A stretch of DNA of 64,000 bases from Staphylococcus xylosus NJ (GCF_000338275.1 NZ_ANMR01000006.1:124001-188000); one strand, 5' to 3'; shown: positions 18,858-28,281, counted from the stretch's first letter. The notes: generated from the letters alone by a model not told the origin. Numbers and translations are program-made.

Positions 18858-19064
18858 TTATACTAACACGTTACCATTTTGATCTGCCGGTTTAAATAAT
18901 GTTAATATTGCGCCTATAATAGCTAGTATTTGTGGAATGCCAGTCCAACAAAAGACCAAGAATAATAAGCCCATTCCTGTTTTTCTAGCATAAAACTTAT
19001 GAATTCCAAAGCTACCTAAAAAAACAGCTAAAACAATGTAAATAACTTTATTTACTTCATTCAT
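18858..19064 (-). CDS. TM2 domain-containing membrane protein
   Basis: 68-residue protein with the TM2 domain: two hydrophobic helices, FLGSFGIHKFYARKTGMGLL between them and CWTGIPQILAIIGAI in the second, exactly the family pattern (GxxGxHRFYxGxxxxGI). Function of the family is unknown. Start after AAGGAGAC. Confidence 0.88.
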   Translation of the reverse strand: MNEVNKVIYIVLAVFLGSFGIHKFYARKTGMGLLFLVFCWTGIPQILAIIGAILTLFKPADQNGNVLV

Positions 19065-19132
19065 ATTTTTGTCTCCTTACTTATTTATATTGACTTCATT
19101 ATACATCAAACCATTTAATAAATTAAATAATA

Positions 19133-19636
19133 TTACATATTATCATAATATACTTTGAAATATGTTTGTTCTAACTTCAAAATATCTGAATAACTATTTG
19201 GCATAATTTCAATGCTTAATTCGATAAACTTGTCTAAAATAAAGATTATCAAGCGTACGTTATACTTATCATCTTTAAACTTTTGTTTAATTTGTTCAAT
19301 TATCGTATTTTCTTCTAAGAGTACTAATGCGCGTCCATAAGTTTTATCTACTTTACCTCTTTGAAAAGCTGGCTCTAAATAATTAAGCATGTCATCTACA
19401 CTACTGTAAGTTTCAAGCCCAGTTTGGATATGCAAATGCATTTTGTCAGCGATTTCTCTAATTCTCTCATCTTCTTGTTTATTTTTGGGCATTAATCCTT
19501 CACGAATCATGTTTTTTTGTTCAATAATATCATTTTCTACTTGATTATATAACTCAACAAAATCACTAACGCTTTTCGACTTTAATGTTTCTATCTTTTG
19601 TTCAATCTGTGTAAAGTTATTGTCATATTCTTCCAT
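19133..19636 (-). CDS. Hypothetical helical protein, 167 aa
   Basis: Charged, probably all-helical cytosolic protein without a family I recognise. I start at ATG 19636 (MEEYDNNFTQIEQKIET), which has GAGGG upstream, rather than at 19654. Residues 5-60 look like a coiled coil. Confidence 0.62.
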   Translation of the reverse strand: MEEYDNNFTQIEQKIETLKSKSVSDFVELYNQVENDIIEQKNMIREGLMPKNKQEDERIREIADKMHLHIQTGLETYSSVDDMLNYLEPAFQRGKVDKTYGRALVLLEENTIIEQIKQKFKDDKYNVRLIIFILDKFIELSIEIMPNSYSDILKLEQTYFKVYYDNM

Positions 19637-19844
19637 TATTAACCCTCTTTTCATACTTCAAATAATTAGAACTTACTATTTATTATCCATTCTTTAATAA
19701 GTGAAACTTTAAAATTCATCCTATATGAGATTGTAAATTAGTGATAAGATGATAATGCTATAAGATTAAATGTAACTACAGTTAAATTTTGCACAAAATT
19801 AGCATTTTCATAAGTGCATACACATAAAAAGGAGGTGTAGTATT

Positions 19845-20027
19845 TTGAATCTACATTTCATGATTGTTTTTTGGTTATCGGTAATTTTCTTAATTTGTGG
19901 TATAGGTGCGCTTATCGCATATAAAGTAAGAGGATCGCAACAAGCTAAAGAATCTTTACTTGGCGTTACAGTCATGCTAATTGTTTTTGGTGTTGTTGGT
20001 ATACTATTCTCGTTAATATTTAGTTAA
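19845..20027 (+). CDS. Small membrane protein, 60 aa
   Basis: TTG start at 19845 with a perfect AAAAAGGAGGTG site. Two hydrophobic segments (residues 3-25 and 40-59) separated by a basic-polar loop (KVRGSQQAKESLLG). Unknown function; terminator 20 bp downstream. Confidence 0.7.
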   Translation: MNLHFMIVFWLSVIFLICGIGALIAYKVRGSQQAKESLLGVTVMLIVFGVVGILFSLIFS

Positions 20028-20046
20028 AAAATAAATTTAAATTTAT

Positions 20047-20082
20047 TTTTTCGAAGTATCTATAAAACTATACTTCGAAAAA
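20047..20082 (+). terminator. Terminator
   Basis: TTTTTCGAAGTAT pairs with ATACTTCGAAAAA; placed right after the 60-aa membrane protein gene; works in either orientation. Confidence 0.8.
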
Positions 20083-20180
20083 TATCGTATATTATTTCTT
20101 AACATAGAATTAATCGGCGCAAAATCCTAAACACAAATCTAATGGTAATTTCAGAAAACAAGTCCATAACGCTTTAAATT

Positions 20181-20225
20181 AGGAACAAGACAAAATCAAT
20201 TTTGATTGTTGTACTGTTCCTTTTT
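20181..20225 (+). terminator. Terminator-like hairpin
   Basis: AGGAACA...GACAA.ATCA pairs with TGAT.GTTGT..TGTTCCT, followed by TTTT. No plus-strand gene lies directly upstream, so it may end a small RNA in 20090-20180. Confidence 0.55.
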
Positions 20226-20267
20226 AATAAAATCAAACTACTTTTTCTATTATTTTAAACTTCCCTT

Positions 20268-20477
20268 TTAATCTTGAAGAAAGGTGTAAATGATTAATAC
20301 CACTATTGCTAAAATAAAAAAATAAATAAAGCGTTGGAAAGTACGTTTCTTTTCATGGCGTATTTCATCTTTAGCGTAATTTTTATTTTCATGTAATCTA
20401 GTGTTAATAAATAAAAACGGCATTGTCGCTAAAAACGCGAAAATAAGACTTAATATTACAATAATAACTATGTTCAT
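20268..20477 (-). CDS. Small membrane protein, 69 aa
   Basis: Two hydrophobic helices (residues 2-25 and 49-67) around a strongly charged loop (HENKNYAKDEIRHEKKRTFQ). Start ATG 20477 follows AGAGGTGAACCT. No known family. Confidence 0.68.
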   Translation of the reverse strand: MNIVIIVILSLIFAFLATMPFLFINTRLHENKNYAKDEIRHEKKRTFQRFIYFFILAIVVLIIYTFLQD

Positions 20478-20641
20478 AGGTTCACCTCTATAAAAACATT
20501 GTTTACTTAATTCTTATTCCCTGTATTTTGTACTTTAATGGAAATTTGATTAAATATATTAGAAGTAGTGTTACAGCTCTATGATTTATAATGAAATTAA
20601 TTTCGATTTAACTCGATAAAATTTTAAAAGGAGGTATCATT

Positions 20642-20890
20642 TTGAATTTAACTTACTTACCACAATGGTCAGTTATTAATCAAAGTCAAAAACAATTTGT
20701 TATACAAGAGGATGCCACGTCTATTTCAATAGTTAGTCCTATAAATGATTACGCTATGGGCATTTTAAGCCAGGTATCTTTTGATATCGAACAAGGGACT
20801 GTCACAAACTATAAAGTAGAAAATAATAGCAAATCTTTAATTATTGAAATCGACGAATCAAAGAAACACTTAATAATTAAAGATATTTAA
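20642..20890 (+). CDS. Hypothetical protein, 82 aa
   Basis: TTG start at 20642 behind AAAAGGAGGTATCATT. Soluble, predicted mostly beta-strand; no membrane helix, no motif recognised. Confidence 0.65.
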   Translation: MNLTYLPQWSVINQSQKQFVIQEDATSISIVSPINDYAMGILSQVSFDIEQGTVTNYKVENNSKSLIIEIDESKKHLIIKDI

Positions 20891-21023
20891 AAAACTATAT
20901 TCTGAACATTAATTAAGGTGAAGTATTAGAATTATATTTTCACTTATTTAAGTAATTAACGGGTATAATATTTATAGCATGAGTTATTTATTTTATCTAA
21001 TATAAGATGGGTGAGTGATTTGA

Positions 21024-21155
21024 ATGAAATTCTTTAGAAATTTATTGTTACTCGTATCTGGTGTATTAGTCGTCCGTGCACTGTTATTAAGTGTTGATAG
21101 TTCAACTAACGAAAAAGTAGAAAACAAAGTTAACGTTCAAGATAAGCAAAAATAA
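21024..21155 (+). CDS. Tiny single-helix membrane protein, 43 aa
   Basis: ATG 21024 after GGGTGAGTGATTTGA. One hydrophobic helix (FFRNLLLLVSGVLVVRALLL) and a charged tail ending NVQDKQK. Its layout resembles the 42-aa protein at 22453-22581, suggesting two related membrane peptides flanking the ACR3-like transporter gene. A clean terminator follows. Confidence 0.62.
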   Translation: MKFFRNLLLLVSGVLVVRALLLSVDSSTNEKVENKVNVQDKQK

Positions 21156-21172
21156 TAAATTAATATTAATTT

Positions 21173-21216
21173 AACTAACAATCATTAAAATTCTATAAAA
21201 TGATTGTTAGTATTAT
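21173..21216 (+). terminator. Terminator
   Basis: CTAACAATCAT pairs with ATGATTGTTAG, with T-rich sequence after it; follows the 43-aa gene. Confidence 0.78.
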
Positions 21217-21254
21217 ATTCTAGGATTTATTTTATATTTTAAAGAGAGGTAACT

Positions 21255-22217
21255 ATGCAACATTTAAAAACTAAAATTGAAAATTACCAAATCTACATAT
21301 ATTTTACTGCTATATTACTTGCTATAATTACGGGATTAACATCAGATCATTTAACAAAATTACTTGAATCTGCCATACCTATTTTTATTGGAATTTTAAT
21401 GTTTAGTATGTTTGCCCAGGTTCCTTTTTTTAAATTAAGAAAAAATATTCTAAGTGGCAAATTTATTATGGCCCTATTTTTATCAAATTTTATACTTATC
21501 CCTATCTTCGTGTATTGTTTAATTCAGTTATTCAACATTACTTCCCCTGCTATATTGATAGGTCTAATGCTCGTATTGTTAACACCCTGTATTGATTATG
21601 TAATTGTCTTCACCTCACTAGGCAAAGGCAACGCACAATATATGTTGATTTCTACACCTATTTTGTTTATTTTACAAATCATCTTATTACCCTTGTACTT
21701 TGTTATCTTTAATAGCGAAAATGCATTTTCTTTCAGAGATTTAGCACCATTTATTCAATCGTTTATCATTTTTGTCGTTCTACCATTTATGATTGCTGCA
21801 TTACTACAATATTTTAGTAAACATGCTTTGACTATTGAGAAAACGTTAAAAATTACTGGATGGCTTCCAGAAATTTTTATGTCTTTTGTACTTTTTGCAG
21901 TTATTGGATCTCAAATACATAAAATCACTCATGATTTAAGCATCTTAGTTACTGTTATCCCCATCTATATCATATTTATGATTATCGCTCCTTTCATTGG
22001 ATATCTATCAGGAAAAATATTCGCATTAGAAACTGCGACTTTACGAACATTAGCCTTTAGTTCAAGTACAAGAAACGCTTTGGTTGTATTACCTTTAGCT
22101 CTTTCATTACCACATAGCTGGGTAACAATTACAACAACTGTGATTATCACACAAACGTTGGTTGAATTAGTAGGAGAAGTCTTTTATATAAAAATCATAC
22201 CTAAAATAATCAAATAA
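21255..22217 (+). CDS. ACR3/bile acid:sodium symporter-family transporter
   Basis: 320-residue protein with about ten membrane helices. The block LLTPCIDYVIVFTSLGKGNAQ (around residue 110) matches the conserved Cys-containing helix 4 of ACR3 arsenite exporters, and LAFSSSTRNALVVLPLALSLP near residue 275 matches the second conserved SSTRN motif. ACR3-type arsenite or antimonite efflux is a reasonable guess; no arsR or arsC is next to it, so the substrate is open. Start after AAAGAGAGG. Confidence 0.78.
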   Translation: MQHLKTKIENYQIYIYFTAILLAIITGLTSDHLTKLLESAIPIFIGILMFSMFAQVPFFKLRKNILSGKFIMALFLSNFILIPIFVYCLIQLFNITSPAILIGLMLVLLTPCIDYVIVFTSLGKGNAQYMLISTPILFILQIILLPLYFVIFNSENAFSFRDLAPFIQSFIIFVVLPFMIAALLQYFSKHALTIEKTLKITGWLPEIFMSFVLFAVIGSQIHKITHDLSILVTVIPIYIIFMIIAPFIGYLSGKIFALETATLRTLAFSSSTRNALVVLPLALSLPHSWVTITTTVIITQTLVELVGEVFYIKIIPKIIK

Positions 22218-22452
22218 ACTTTTCTGTAGAATCTTTAAACCAACACACTCAACACCCCAGATATAAAAAAAGTTTTTTATTTATTAGCGATTACATATCA
22301 TACAACTAAAAATTTTGTTATGATAGATATCAATCGTAAAATATTACCTTTTGGTTTAAAATCTTCGAATAAGTTAATATTTTAATACGTTTGGATATGA
22401 ATTTATTATGCTTCATATTGAAATTAAACTATTAAACTAAGGAGTGGATGTT

Positions 22453-22581
22453 TTGAAAAAATTTATTTTAGTTTTATTAGGGGTATTAGGCACAGCATTT
22501 TTAATCAAACCATTATTAACAGTTGTAGTCGATGACGAAGACGAAAGTGTTGATGAGGATCGAACAAACGAACAATTTTAA
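22453..22581 (+). CDS. Tiny single-helix membrane protein, 42 aa
   Basis: TTG start with AAGGAGTG 8 bp upstream. N-terminal helix (KKFILVLLGVLGTAFLIKPLL) and a very acidic tail (VDDEDESVDEDRTNEQF). Similar layout to 21024-21155. Unknown role. Confidence 0.62.
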   Translation: MKKFILVLLGVLGTAFLIKPLLTVVVDDEDESVDEDRTNEQF

Positions 22582-22631
22582 ACTCAACTATTTATAAATT
22601 ATCATAAGTTAATTATAAATATATTCAAAAG

Positions 22632-22668
22632 CGCCGACAAACTCTTAAGATTTTGTTGGTTTTTTATT
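22632..22668 (+). terminator. Terminator
   Basis: CCGACAAA pairs with TTTTGTTGG, then TTTTTTATTTT; follows the 42-aa gene. Confidence 0.8.
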
Positions 22669-22824
22669 TTGCTAATTTTAAGCACAATTCAAATATTGTT
22701 AATTTGTGTAATTTTACTATAAAATAGATATATAGTTTTCTTTCCTATTGATTTTGTATTCCATTAATTCACTAAACCTTTAAGCCCTCTATACATGAGA
22801 AATTTCTAAATTTGAGGTGATTTT

Positions 22825-23001
22825 ATGCAAATACTAAGAAAAGTGACTGACAATGACAGTCTTTTATATTATGTGAAAACTGACCTAGGCTTAATTATTA
22901 GAATTAAAGCTAATCCCTCTTTAAACAAAGCCGAAACAAAACAAATGCTGGTTGATGTAGCAAATGAAATGGATGATAAATTGAGGAGCAATATTGAATA
23001 A
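22825..23001 (+). CDS. Small conserved protein, 58 aa (KTD/IRIK family)
   Basis: Start ATG 22825 after TTTGAGGTGATTTT. Sequence MQILRKVTDNDSLLYYVKTD then LIIRIKA is clearly related to the protein at 23608-23772 (MEVLRKVYKDDEPVYHVKTD, VIRIKG), so the two are paralogs. Predicted fold: two or three beta-strands and a C-terminal helix. Weaker likeness to the small proteins at 29357, 32900 and 33110. Function unknown; a terminator (23123-23168) follows. Confidence 0.68.
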   Translation: MQILRKVTDNDSLLYYVKTDLGLIIRIKANPSLNKAETKQMLVDVANEMDDKLRSNIE

Positions 23002-23122
23002 ATAACAGACTCGATATTCGAGAATTTAATGACTGCTTATGTCTAACGCCTTCCCCATTAGCTAATTTCATTTCTATAAACTATTCACTTCTTAAGGAAT
23101 TAATATCATAAGACACTTAAAT

Positions 23123-23168
23123 TAACTGTGAAAGAATCTATAGTTAAAGATTTTTTCACAGTTTTTAT
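23123..23168 (+). terminator. Terminator
   Basis: AACTGTGAAA pairs with TTTCACAGTT, with inner ATCT/AGAT pairing, followed by TTTAT. Confidence 0.75.
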
Positions 23169-23220
23169 AATTTTATTAAAGAATAACTTCAAAATTTCTT
23201 AGAGATTAAATAACAAGAAA

Positions 23221-23330
23221 AAGCGCCACCCTTAAGAATGGCGCAAATCTCGAAAATATAATCCACACTAGAGTTTGGAGGACTTCTTGTGCTTATTAAT
23301 ATGTACCCCGAATTCATTTAATAAAAACAT
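23221..23330 (-). ncRNA. Candidate small RNA
   Basis: On the minus strand, a GC-rich hairpin GCGCCA / TGGCGC followed by TTTTTCTTG ends a roughly 110-nt stretch that begins near CGGGGTACATATTAATAAGC and contains no gene on that strand. A terminator with no upstream gene is what a small RNA looks like. On the plus strand a GGAGGA followed by GTG could start only a 10-codon peptide. Unnamed; no family match claimed. Confidence 0.35.
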
Positions 23331-23607
23331 AAATTACTAACTTATTATTAATTTTCTTAGATTTATTTATTAATTCTACAAATTCATTTTAACCCCTTCA
23401 ATAATATAAACTTTGCTGTTTAAGAAAAAAATTAAATAAATTCAATCATACTGTTGGAAAACAAATTAATAAAAAGTTATCCTATATACAAAGCATTAAA
23501 TGAAATAAGTGATAAATAAGCGTTATTCGTAGTAATAATTTACAACACATTTCTATTTAGTTAGGTAGTAAATTAAATAGAAATGTTTCAATAAAAAGGG
23601 TGATGAA

Positions 23608-23772
23608 ATGGAAGTACTACGTAAAGTTTATAAGGACGATGAACCAGTCTATCATGTAAAGACTGACAAAGGGTCAGTTATTAGAATCAAAGGTTCTGAT
23701 GAATTAACAGACCAAGAAACTGAAGAACTATTAACACTAGTATCTCAAGATATTGATAAAATGAAAAAATAA
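23608..23772 (+). CDS. Small conserved protein, 54 aa (KTD/IRIK family)
   Basis: ATG 23608 follows AAAAAGGGTGATGAA. Paralog of 22825-23001 with the shared blocks LRKV, VYHVKTDKG and VIRIKG, then an acidic C-terminal helix. Both genes stand alone with their own leaders, so the copies are not in one operon. Confidence 0.68.
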   Translation: MEVLRKVYKDDEPVYHVKTDKGSVIRIKGSDELTDQETEELLTLVSQDIDKMKK

Positions 23773-23961
23773 ACGATTACATTTTATAGGCTACTACAAA
23801 ATGTATGATACAGTAACTTATTAGGTGCATGTTTAAAGAAAGGGGCAATTAAACAATAAAGCACCTTCTTAAGTTAAAAAATACATTAACAGTAGTAATA
23901 CAATGAGATAAAAATTTAATAATATGTTTCTAATAAATAATTTTGAGATTATTAACACATA

Positions 23962-24020
23962 CGAAATGCGTGAATATGAAACCTAAACCTTGTTTTAGAT
24001 TTCGAATTCACGCATTTTTC
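23962..24020. terminator. Bidirectional terminator
   Basis: GAAATGCGTGAAT pairs with ATTCACGCATTTTTC, with further inner pairing (TGAAA, CTAAA / TTTAG, TTTC). It lies between the small-protein gene and the convergent GNAT gene at 24040. Confidence 0.82.
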
Positions 24021-24039
24021 TTATTATATTATCAGGTTA

Positions 24040-24480
24040 TTAACGATCTAAATGCATTTGAAAAGTTATATGAGGAATATTGTCTTCTAAGTAAACATCT
24101 GAGACACTTTTAAATCCAAATGACTCGTAAAATGACTTAAGGTATGCTTGGCCGGATATTCGAACTTGCGTTTGCTTATAGCTTTCTTTAATCTTATTCA
24201 GTGTTACTTTTACTATTTTTCTACCATAATGAGATTTTCTATATTTTTCTACTACTAGCACCCTACCAAAAGTAATATAAGACGGGTGTTCAATAACACG
24301 ACTATATGCAATGATTTCTTCTCCGTTTTTAAGCATTACATGTAACGTATTTAAATCAAATTCATCTACTTCTTGATATGTACAATTTTGCTCAACTATG
24401 AATACATTGACTCTAGCTTGAAAAACTTTAACCAATTCTATATTTGACATTTCTTTTGTGTGCTTAACAACTAATTCCAT
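24040..24480 (-). CDS. ElaA-like GNAT acetyltransferase
   Basis: 146-residue GNAT protein of the ElaA type: N-terminal ELVKVFQARVNVFIVEQNC...QEVDEFDL, which matches the ElaA signature (RxxVFvvEQ...y.e.D..D), acetyl-CoA loop region VEKYRKSHYGRKIV, and YESFGFKSVSDVY near the end. Start is ATG 24480 because GGAGG lies 8 bp upstream. Substrate unknown. Confidence 0.82.
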   Translation of the reverse strand: MELVVKHTKEMSNIELVKVFQARVNVFIVEQNCTYQEVDEFDLNTLHVMLKNGEEIIAYSRVIEHPSYITFGRVLVVEKYRKSHYGRKIVKVTLNKIKESYKQTQVRISGQAYLKSFYESFGFKSVSDVYLEDNIPHITFQMHLDR

Positions 24481-24682
24481 CCTATGTTCCTCCAATAAAT
24501 AAAAGTACCAGATTTACCTCACCTCTTAAAACAAGAACATATAGCATAAATCTAGCACTATCAACGAAATTAATCCATTAAATAACAAATAATATATATT
24601 TAATTTTCATCCGATCTGAAATCATTCAGTATAAAATTATTTGTACTTTTCATGATAATGGCTTTAACTAAAAGTTTATATT

Positions 24683-25069
24683 TTATTGTTCAACAATTTG
24701 AATTAAATTACCACAAGTATCATCAAATATGGCATATTTCACACCTTCAACCTCTTTGGGTTCTGTATGAAATTCAACCCCTTTATTTAACAATAATTCA
24801 TGTTCTTTCTCCAAGTTATCTACACCAAACATGGTTATCGGTATACCCGCTTCATATAAACCATCTTGATAGTTCTTTGCAATTTGACTTTCATTAGGCT
24901 CCAAAACGATTTCAACCGGATTATTAGAATTATCTTCAGTTACCGTTAACCATCTAAAGCCGCCACCCATTTCAATGTCATGCTTTAATTTAAACCCTAA
25001 TTTTCCAGTATAAAATTGTTGTGCCTCATCTTGATTATTAACAAAAATACTCATAGCAATTATTTTCAT
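24683..25069 (-). CDS. VOC (glyoxalase/bleomycin resistance)-family protein
   Basis: 128-residue VOC fold protein with two beta-alpha-beta-beta-beta units: VNNQDEAQQFYTGKLGFKL at residues 10-28 and YAIFDDTCGNLIQIVEQ at the C-terminus with the usual metal-site Glu. Probably metal-dependent, substrate unknown. Start after AAGGAGA. Confidence 0.82.
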   Translation of the reverse strand: MKIIAMSIFVNNQDEAQQFYTGKLGFKLKHDIEMGGGFRWLTVTEDNSNNPVEIVLEPNESQIAKNYQDGLYEAGIPITMFGVDNLEKEHELLLNKGVEFHTEPKEVEGVKYAIFDDTCGNLIQIVEQ

Positions 25070-25308
25070 TATAAATCTCCTTATTTTTAATTTATTTTAT
25101 ACATATTCCCAAATCAGATACTTTTGACACATATCTACAATTAAACATACAATTTACACATTTCTATATCCAGATAAAAAATACATGTAAACATACAATT
25201 TTTTATTTAATTTACTTAAATAAAAAAACATAAATTTTGTAATAATAGCAACCATATATTACAATTAAAAGTGGTATTAGTATTATCTATTTATAGGAGT
25301 GAACGATT

Positions 25309-25509
25309 GTGAAAATTCTTAACGAATTACGCGAGAAATCTAATTTAAGCATATCTAAACTAGCTATTAATTTGAATAATGGCTATGGTACAGATATCAG
25401 AAATTGCCAAATATGGGACTGGGAAAATGGCTATCGCACAATTTCAGAAAAAGATGCTGAAATGCTAGCAGACTATTTTAATGTTTCAGGAGAAACATTT
25501 AATTCATAA
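25309..25509 (+). CDS. Small Cro/CI-type (XRE) regulator
   Basis: 66-residue single-domain helix-turn-helix protein: LNELREKSNLSISKLAINLN ... QIWDWENGYRTISEKDAEMLADYFNV matches the XRE pattern of five helices. GTG start at 25309 with AGGAGTG upstream. It stands alone; it may act on its own promoter. Terminator at 25558. Confidence 0.78.
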   Translation: MKILNELREKSNLSISKLAINLNNGYGTDIRNCQIWDWENGYRTISEKDAEMLADYFNVSGETFNS

Positions 25510-25557
25510 TTGCATTAGACGGAATGTAATATAAATTAAGGGACAACAAATTGTTAA

Positions 25558-25592
25558 TAAGGCTATGGCATAGCAAATGTCATAGCCTTTCA
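25558..25592 (+). terminator. Terminator
   Basis: AAGGCTATG pairs with CATAGCCTT, followed by TCATC; the T run is short. Confidence 0.7.
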
Positions 25593-25704
25593 TCATGTAA
25601 GTGATATTATCAAACCACTCTAATAACATACTCTATTTAACTAAAAGTAACTACATCTTTCTATTACATTTCAACTCATACCATTACAATTTTTTCTAAC
25701 TATA

Positions 25705-25887
25705 CTATTTTTTGTAGACAATAGTAATAAAGTAGTCAACGCCTTCAATACTATTTGTTACAGATGGTGTAACACTCACTAATTCCCAGTGTTGTTTCTC
25801 ATCCACATTTTGTAAGAATTCGTTAACACGTTCATCAAATTCTTCAAAACTTTCTTCATATTGCATGTGCAATGTTTTTATCTTCAT
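25705..25887 (-). CDS. Small protein, 60 aa, possibly Cse60-like
   Basis: Start at ATG 25887 (MKIKTLHMQYEESFEEFDER) because AAAGGA lies about 9 bp upstream; a longer frame to 25956 lacks a ribosome site. Short beta-rich protein with pattern resembling the Cse60 family (N-terminal strand, FEEFDERVNEFL helix, WELVSVTPSV strand, YFITIVYKK strand). The family match is tentative. Confidence 0.6.
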   Translation of the reverse strand: MKIKTLHMQYEESFEEFDERVNEFLQNVDEKQHWELVSVTPSVTNSIEGVDYFITIVYKK

Positions 25888-26006
25888 TATAATCTTTCCT
25901 TTCCACAATTTTTTCCTTAACCAAGTGTAAATCTTTAGATTTTTCATAACAAACATTACGATACTTGTTGAGTTTGGTTAAACACTTTTATTGTAAGGAT
26001 ACTTTT

Positions 26007-26828
26007 TTAAATTTTAGAAATACGTATTTCATTATCTAACCAATCAACAATTTCTTTGAAAATACTTAAATTATAAGAGGATTCATTTAATATCTCATGT
26101 TGTAATCTATCATAAATATGAATAGATTTATGTTCAGATTCTATTTCTTGGTATAATTGTAGCGAATCATGATAACTTACTAATCCATCTTCTTTACCAT
26201 GTAATATCAAAATATTGTTAGTAAAACGTTCCGCATTATTTTTCAAATATGTTATGCCATCTAGTAATGTGCGAATAAGCCCCATAGATATCTGTTTCGA
26301 GTTTAATTGATCAATTTCATATTTTCTAATAACTTCAGCATCAGAACATACACCATCCCCTAATTCATTTTTAATATAAGTGTCTGATGAAATGCTTGGA
26401 TCAGGATTACCAAATAATTTATTGTTATACCTTGTTAACGCACCTGATGTAACTACACCATCTACAGTACCAGGGTAAATTGTTTCAAATAAAGTCACTG
26501 TATAACCGCCCATGCTATGTCCAATTAGATATACTTTCCCTTCGAAAGTGGTTTTTACATATTCTATTATAGCTGTTAAATCTTCAACAATTTCATACAT
26601 ATTACTGTAATAAGTTTGCGCTCCTCCCGATCTGCCATGTCCTCTTTGGTCGTATCTTATTACATTAAAATCATTTTCATTTAAATATGCCGCTAAAATA
26701 TCATAACGATCTAAATGTTCGGCTAACCCATGTACTATAATAATGTTTGCATTCGCTTCTGGAGTATCATTAATTTTAGTATATAGTTTCGTATTATCTG
26801 ATGAATTTAAATATTTAATATAATGCAT
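26007..26828 (-). CDS. Monoacylglycerol lipase-type alpha/beta hydrolase
   Basis: 273-residue serine hydrolase. HGLAEHLDRYD (about 33-43) and YDQRGHGRSGG (about 59-69) are the oxyanion-hole and family blocks of monoacylglycerol lipases (PldB/YtpA type), the nucleophile Ser lies in GHSMGG (about 105-110), the Asp near HGKEDGLVSY and the His in RLQHEILNE. Start ATG 26828 follows AGAGGTGA; a GTG inside that site is rejected. Lipid substrate is inferred. Confidence 0.85.
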   Translation of the reverse strand: MHYIKYLNSSDNTKLYTKINDTPEANANIIIVHGLAEHLDRYDILAAYLNENDFNVIRYDQRGHGRSGGAQTYYSNMYEIVEDLTAIIEYVKTTFEGKVYLIGHSMGGYTVTLFETIYPGTVDGVVTSGALTRYNNKLFGNPDPSISSDTYIKNELGDGVCSDAEVIRKYEIDQLNSKQISMGLIRTLLDGITYLKNNAERFTNNILILHGKEDGLVSYHDSLQLYQEIESEHKSIHIYDRLQHEILNESSYNLSIFKEIVDWLDNEIRISKI

Positions 26829-27026
26829 ATAGTTCACCTCTCAATTTATAAATTTTATACTCGCAATTATGTCTACCCTTATTGTATCAATTTACACTTA
26901 TCTTTTTTATGTAGTTACTTTACTTTTTATTGTAGATATTATTTTATTTGCACTTTTAAAAATAGTTATACACTAATGAATTTGGTATACTCAAAATAAT
27001 CAAAACTCAATGGAGAAGGTTATATT

Positions 27027-27515
27027 ATGTATAAATCAATAGACTTTATAAGCTCAATATTTAAATCTACGAATAATATTAATTTTAAAAATTGGGAAAC
27101 AGAATTTTTTAATGAGGAGTATGAGAGTTGTACTTTTCAAGTTAATAAACAAACTTTTAGAAGTAGAATCGCTAAAAAAACACCGAATAAGCAAGGGTAT
27201 TTTGTAGTATTTTGGACTAAAGATAACAATAATAAAAACAGACCTTTTACTTATAATGAATCATGTGACAAATTAATTATTACAGTAATGGATGAAAGTC
27301 ATAAAGGGTTATTTATATTTCCAAAAGACGTGTTAGCTAAACAGAATATTATAGCTAACGGAGTAAAAAAAGGAAAAATGGCAATAAGAATTTATCCAAC
27401 TTGGGAACACAAATTAAATCAAACTGCAATTAAAACTCAAAGTTGGCAATCAAATTATTTTATTGATTTAACTGATAATATTGACAAAACTTCACTATAC
27501 AAATTGTTAAAATGA
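27027..27515 (+). CDS. MepB-family protein
   Basis: 162-residue protein matching MepB, a conserved protein of unknown function first seen in the S. aureus mepRAB multidrug operon. Typical: EYESCTFQVNKQTFRSRIAKKTPNKQGYFVVFW and PFTYNESCDKLII. Here it stands alone without mepR or mepA. Start after GGAGAAGG. Probably cytosolic. Confidence 0.85.
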   Translation: MYKSIDFISSIFKSTNNINFKNWETEFFNEEYESCTFQVNKQTFRSRIAKKTPNKQGYFVVFWTKDNNNKNRPFTYNESCDKLIITVMDESHKGLFIFPKDVLAKQNIIANGVKKGKMAIRIYPTWEHKLNQTAIKTQSWQSNYFIDLTDNIDKTSLYKLLK

Positions 27516-27629
27516 AAAATTTAACTAACAATATTTAGAAAATATTAAATACTATTAAAATATAACTTCATAGATTCTCTGCGTTTCAACTTTTGGAAAT
27601 CAAAAACTAATTATAATCTATGCATAATG

Positions 27630-28007
27630 TTAGTTTAATTTTTGTATTATTGTTGAAGTTTTAATATAGTTTATATCATAATAATTTGCCATGCTTTTTA
27701 AAAATTGTAATAGATATATTTCATCAACTTCTTCTTTTTTAAAGGCTTCCTTTAAATAGTTATGTAAGCTTTTTTCTGATGAACTACACTTTCTTTTAAA
27801 ATAACCCCACATATGATCATATGCGTTAATAATTGACCCATTACTTGGTGTAGTATTTAGTGCTTCATTAATTAAAGTTTCAATTTCTTCTATCGTTGTA
27901 TCGTATTTCAATTGTTCTCTAATCAATTTATATTTATTTTGGTCATGCCATAACACCTCATATTTATGCTGTTTCCATAACTGCTCAATTTGATATTGTC
28001 GACTCAT
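27630..28007 (-). CDS. DUF1722 (YbgA-like) protein
   Basis: 125-residue helical protein with LWKQHKYEVLWHDQNKYKLI and AYDHMWGYFKRKCSSSEKSLH, the hallmarks of the DUF1722/YbgA domain, often fused to or next to DUF523 or photolyase-like genes; here it is alone. Function unknown. Start after AAGGATGC. Confidence 0.75.
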   Translation of the reverse strand: MSRQYQIEQLWKQHKYEVLWHDQNKYKLIREQLKYDTTIEEIETLINEALNTTPSNGSIINAYDHMWGYFKRKCSSSEKSLHNYLKEAFKKEEVDEIYLLQFLKSMANYYDINYIKTSTIIQKLN

Positions 28008-28281
28008 TATAATGCATCCTTTTTAACTCCCCATTAAAAAATGTATTTTAATTGAAGAACATTTTTTTTGATGTAACATATATAAGTTAAAAACATGATA
28101 TATATTTATTTTTCTTATCTTTATAGCTATTATTACCTTATTTTCATTTTTACAAACCAGAACAACATCTATATTATTGAATTTACAGTTAAAATTTAAA
28201 AACTAAAAATAAAGTTAATACTAGGCTCCTACAACTTTTAAATTACAGTTAATGATATGCTTGTATGGGAGCGTGATATAA

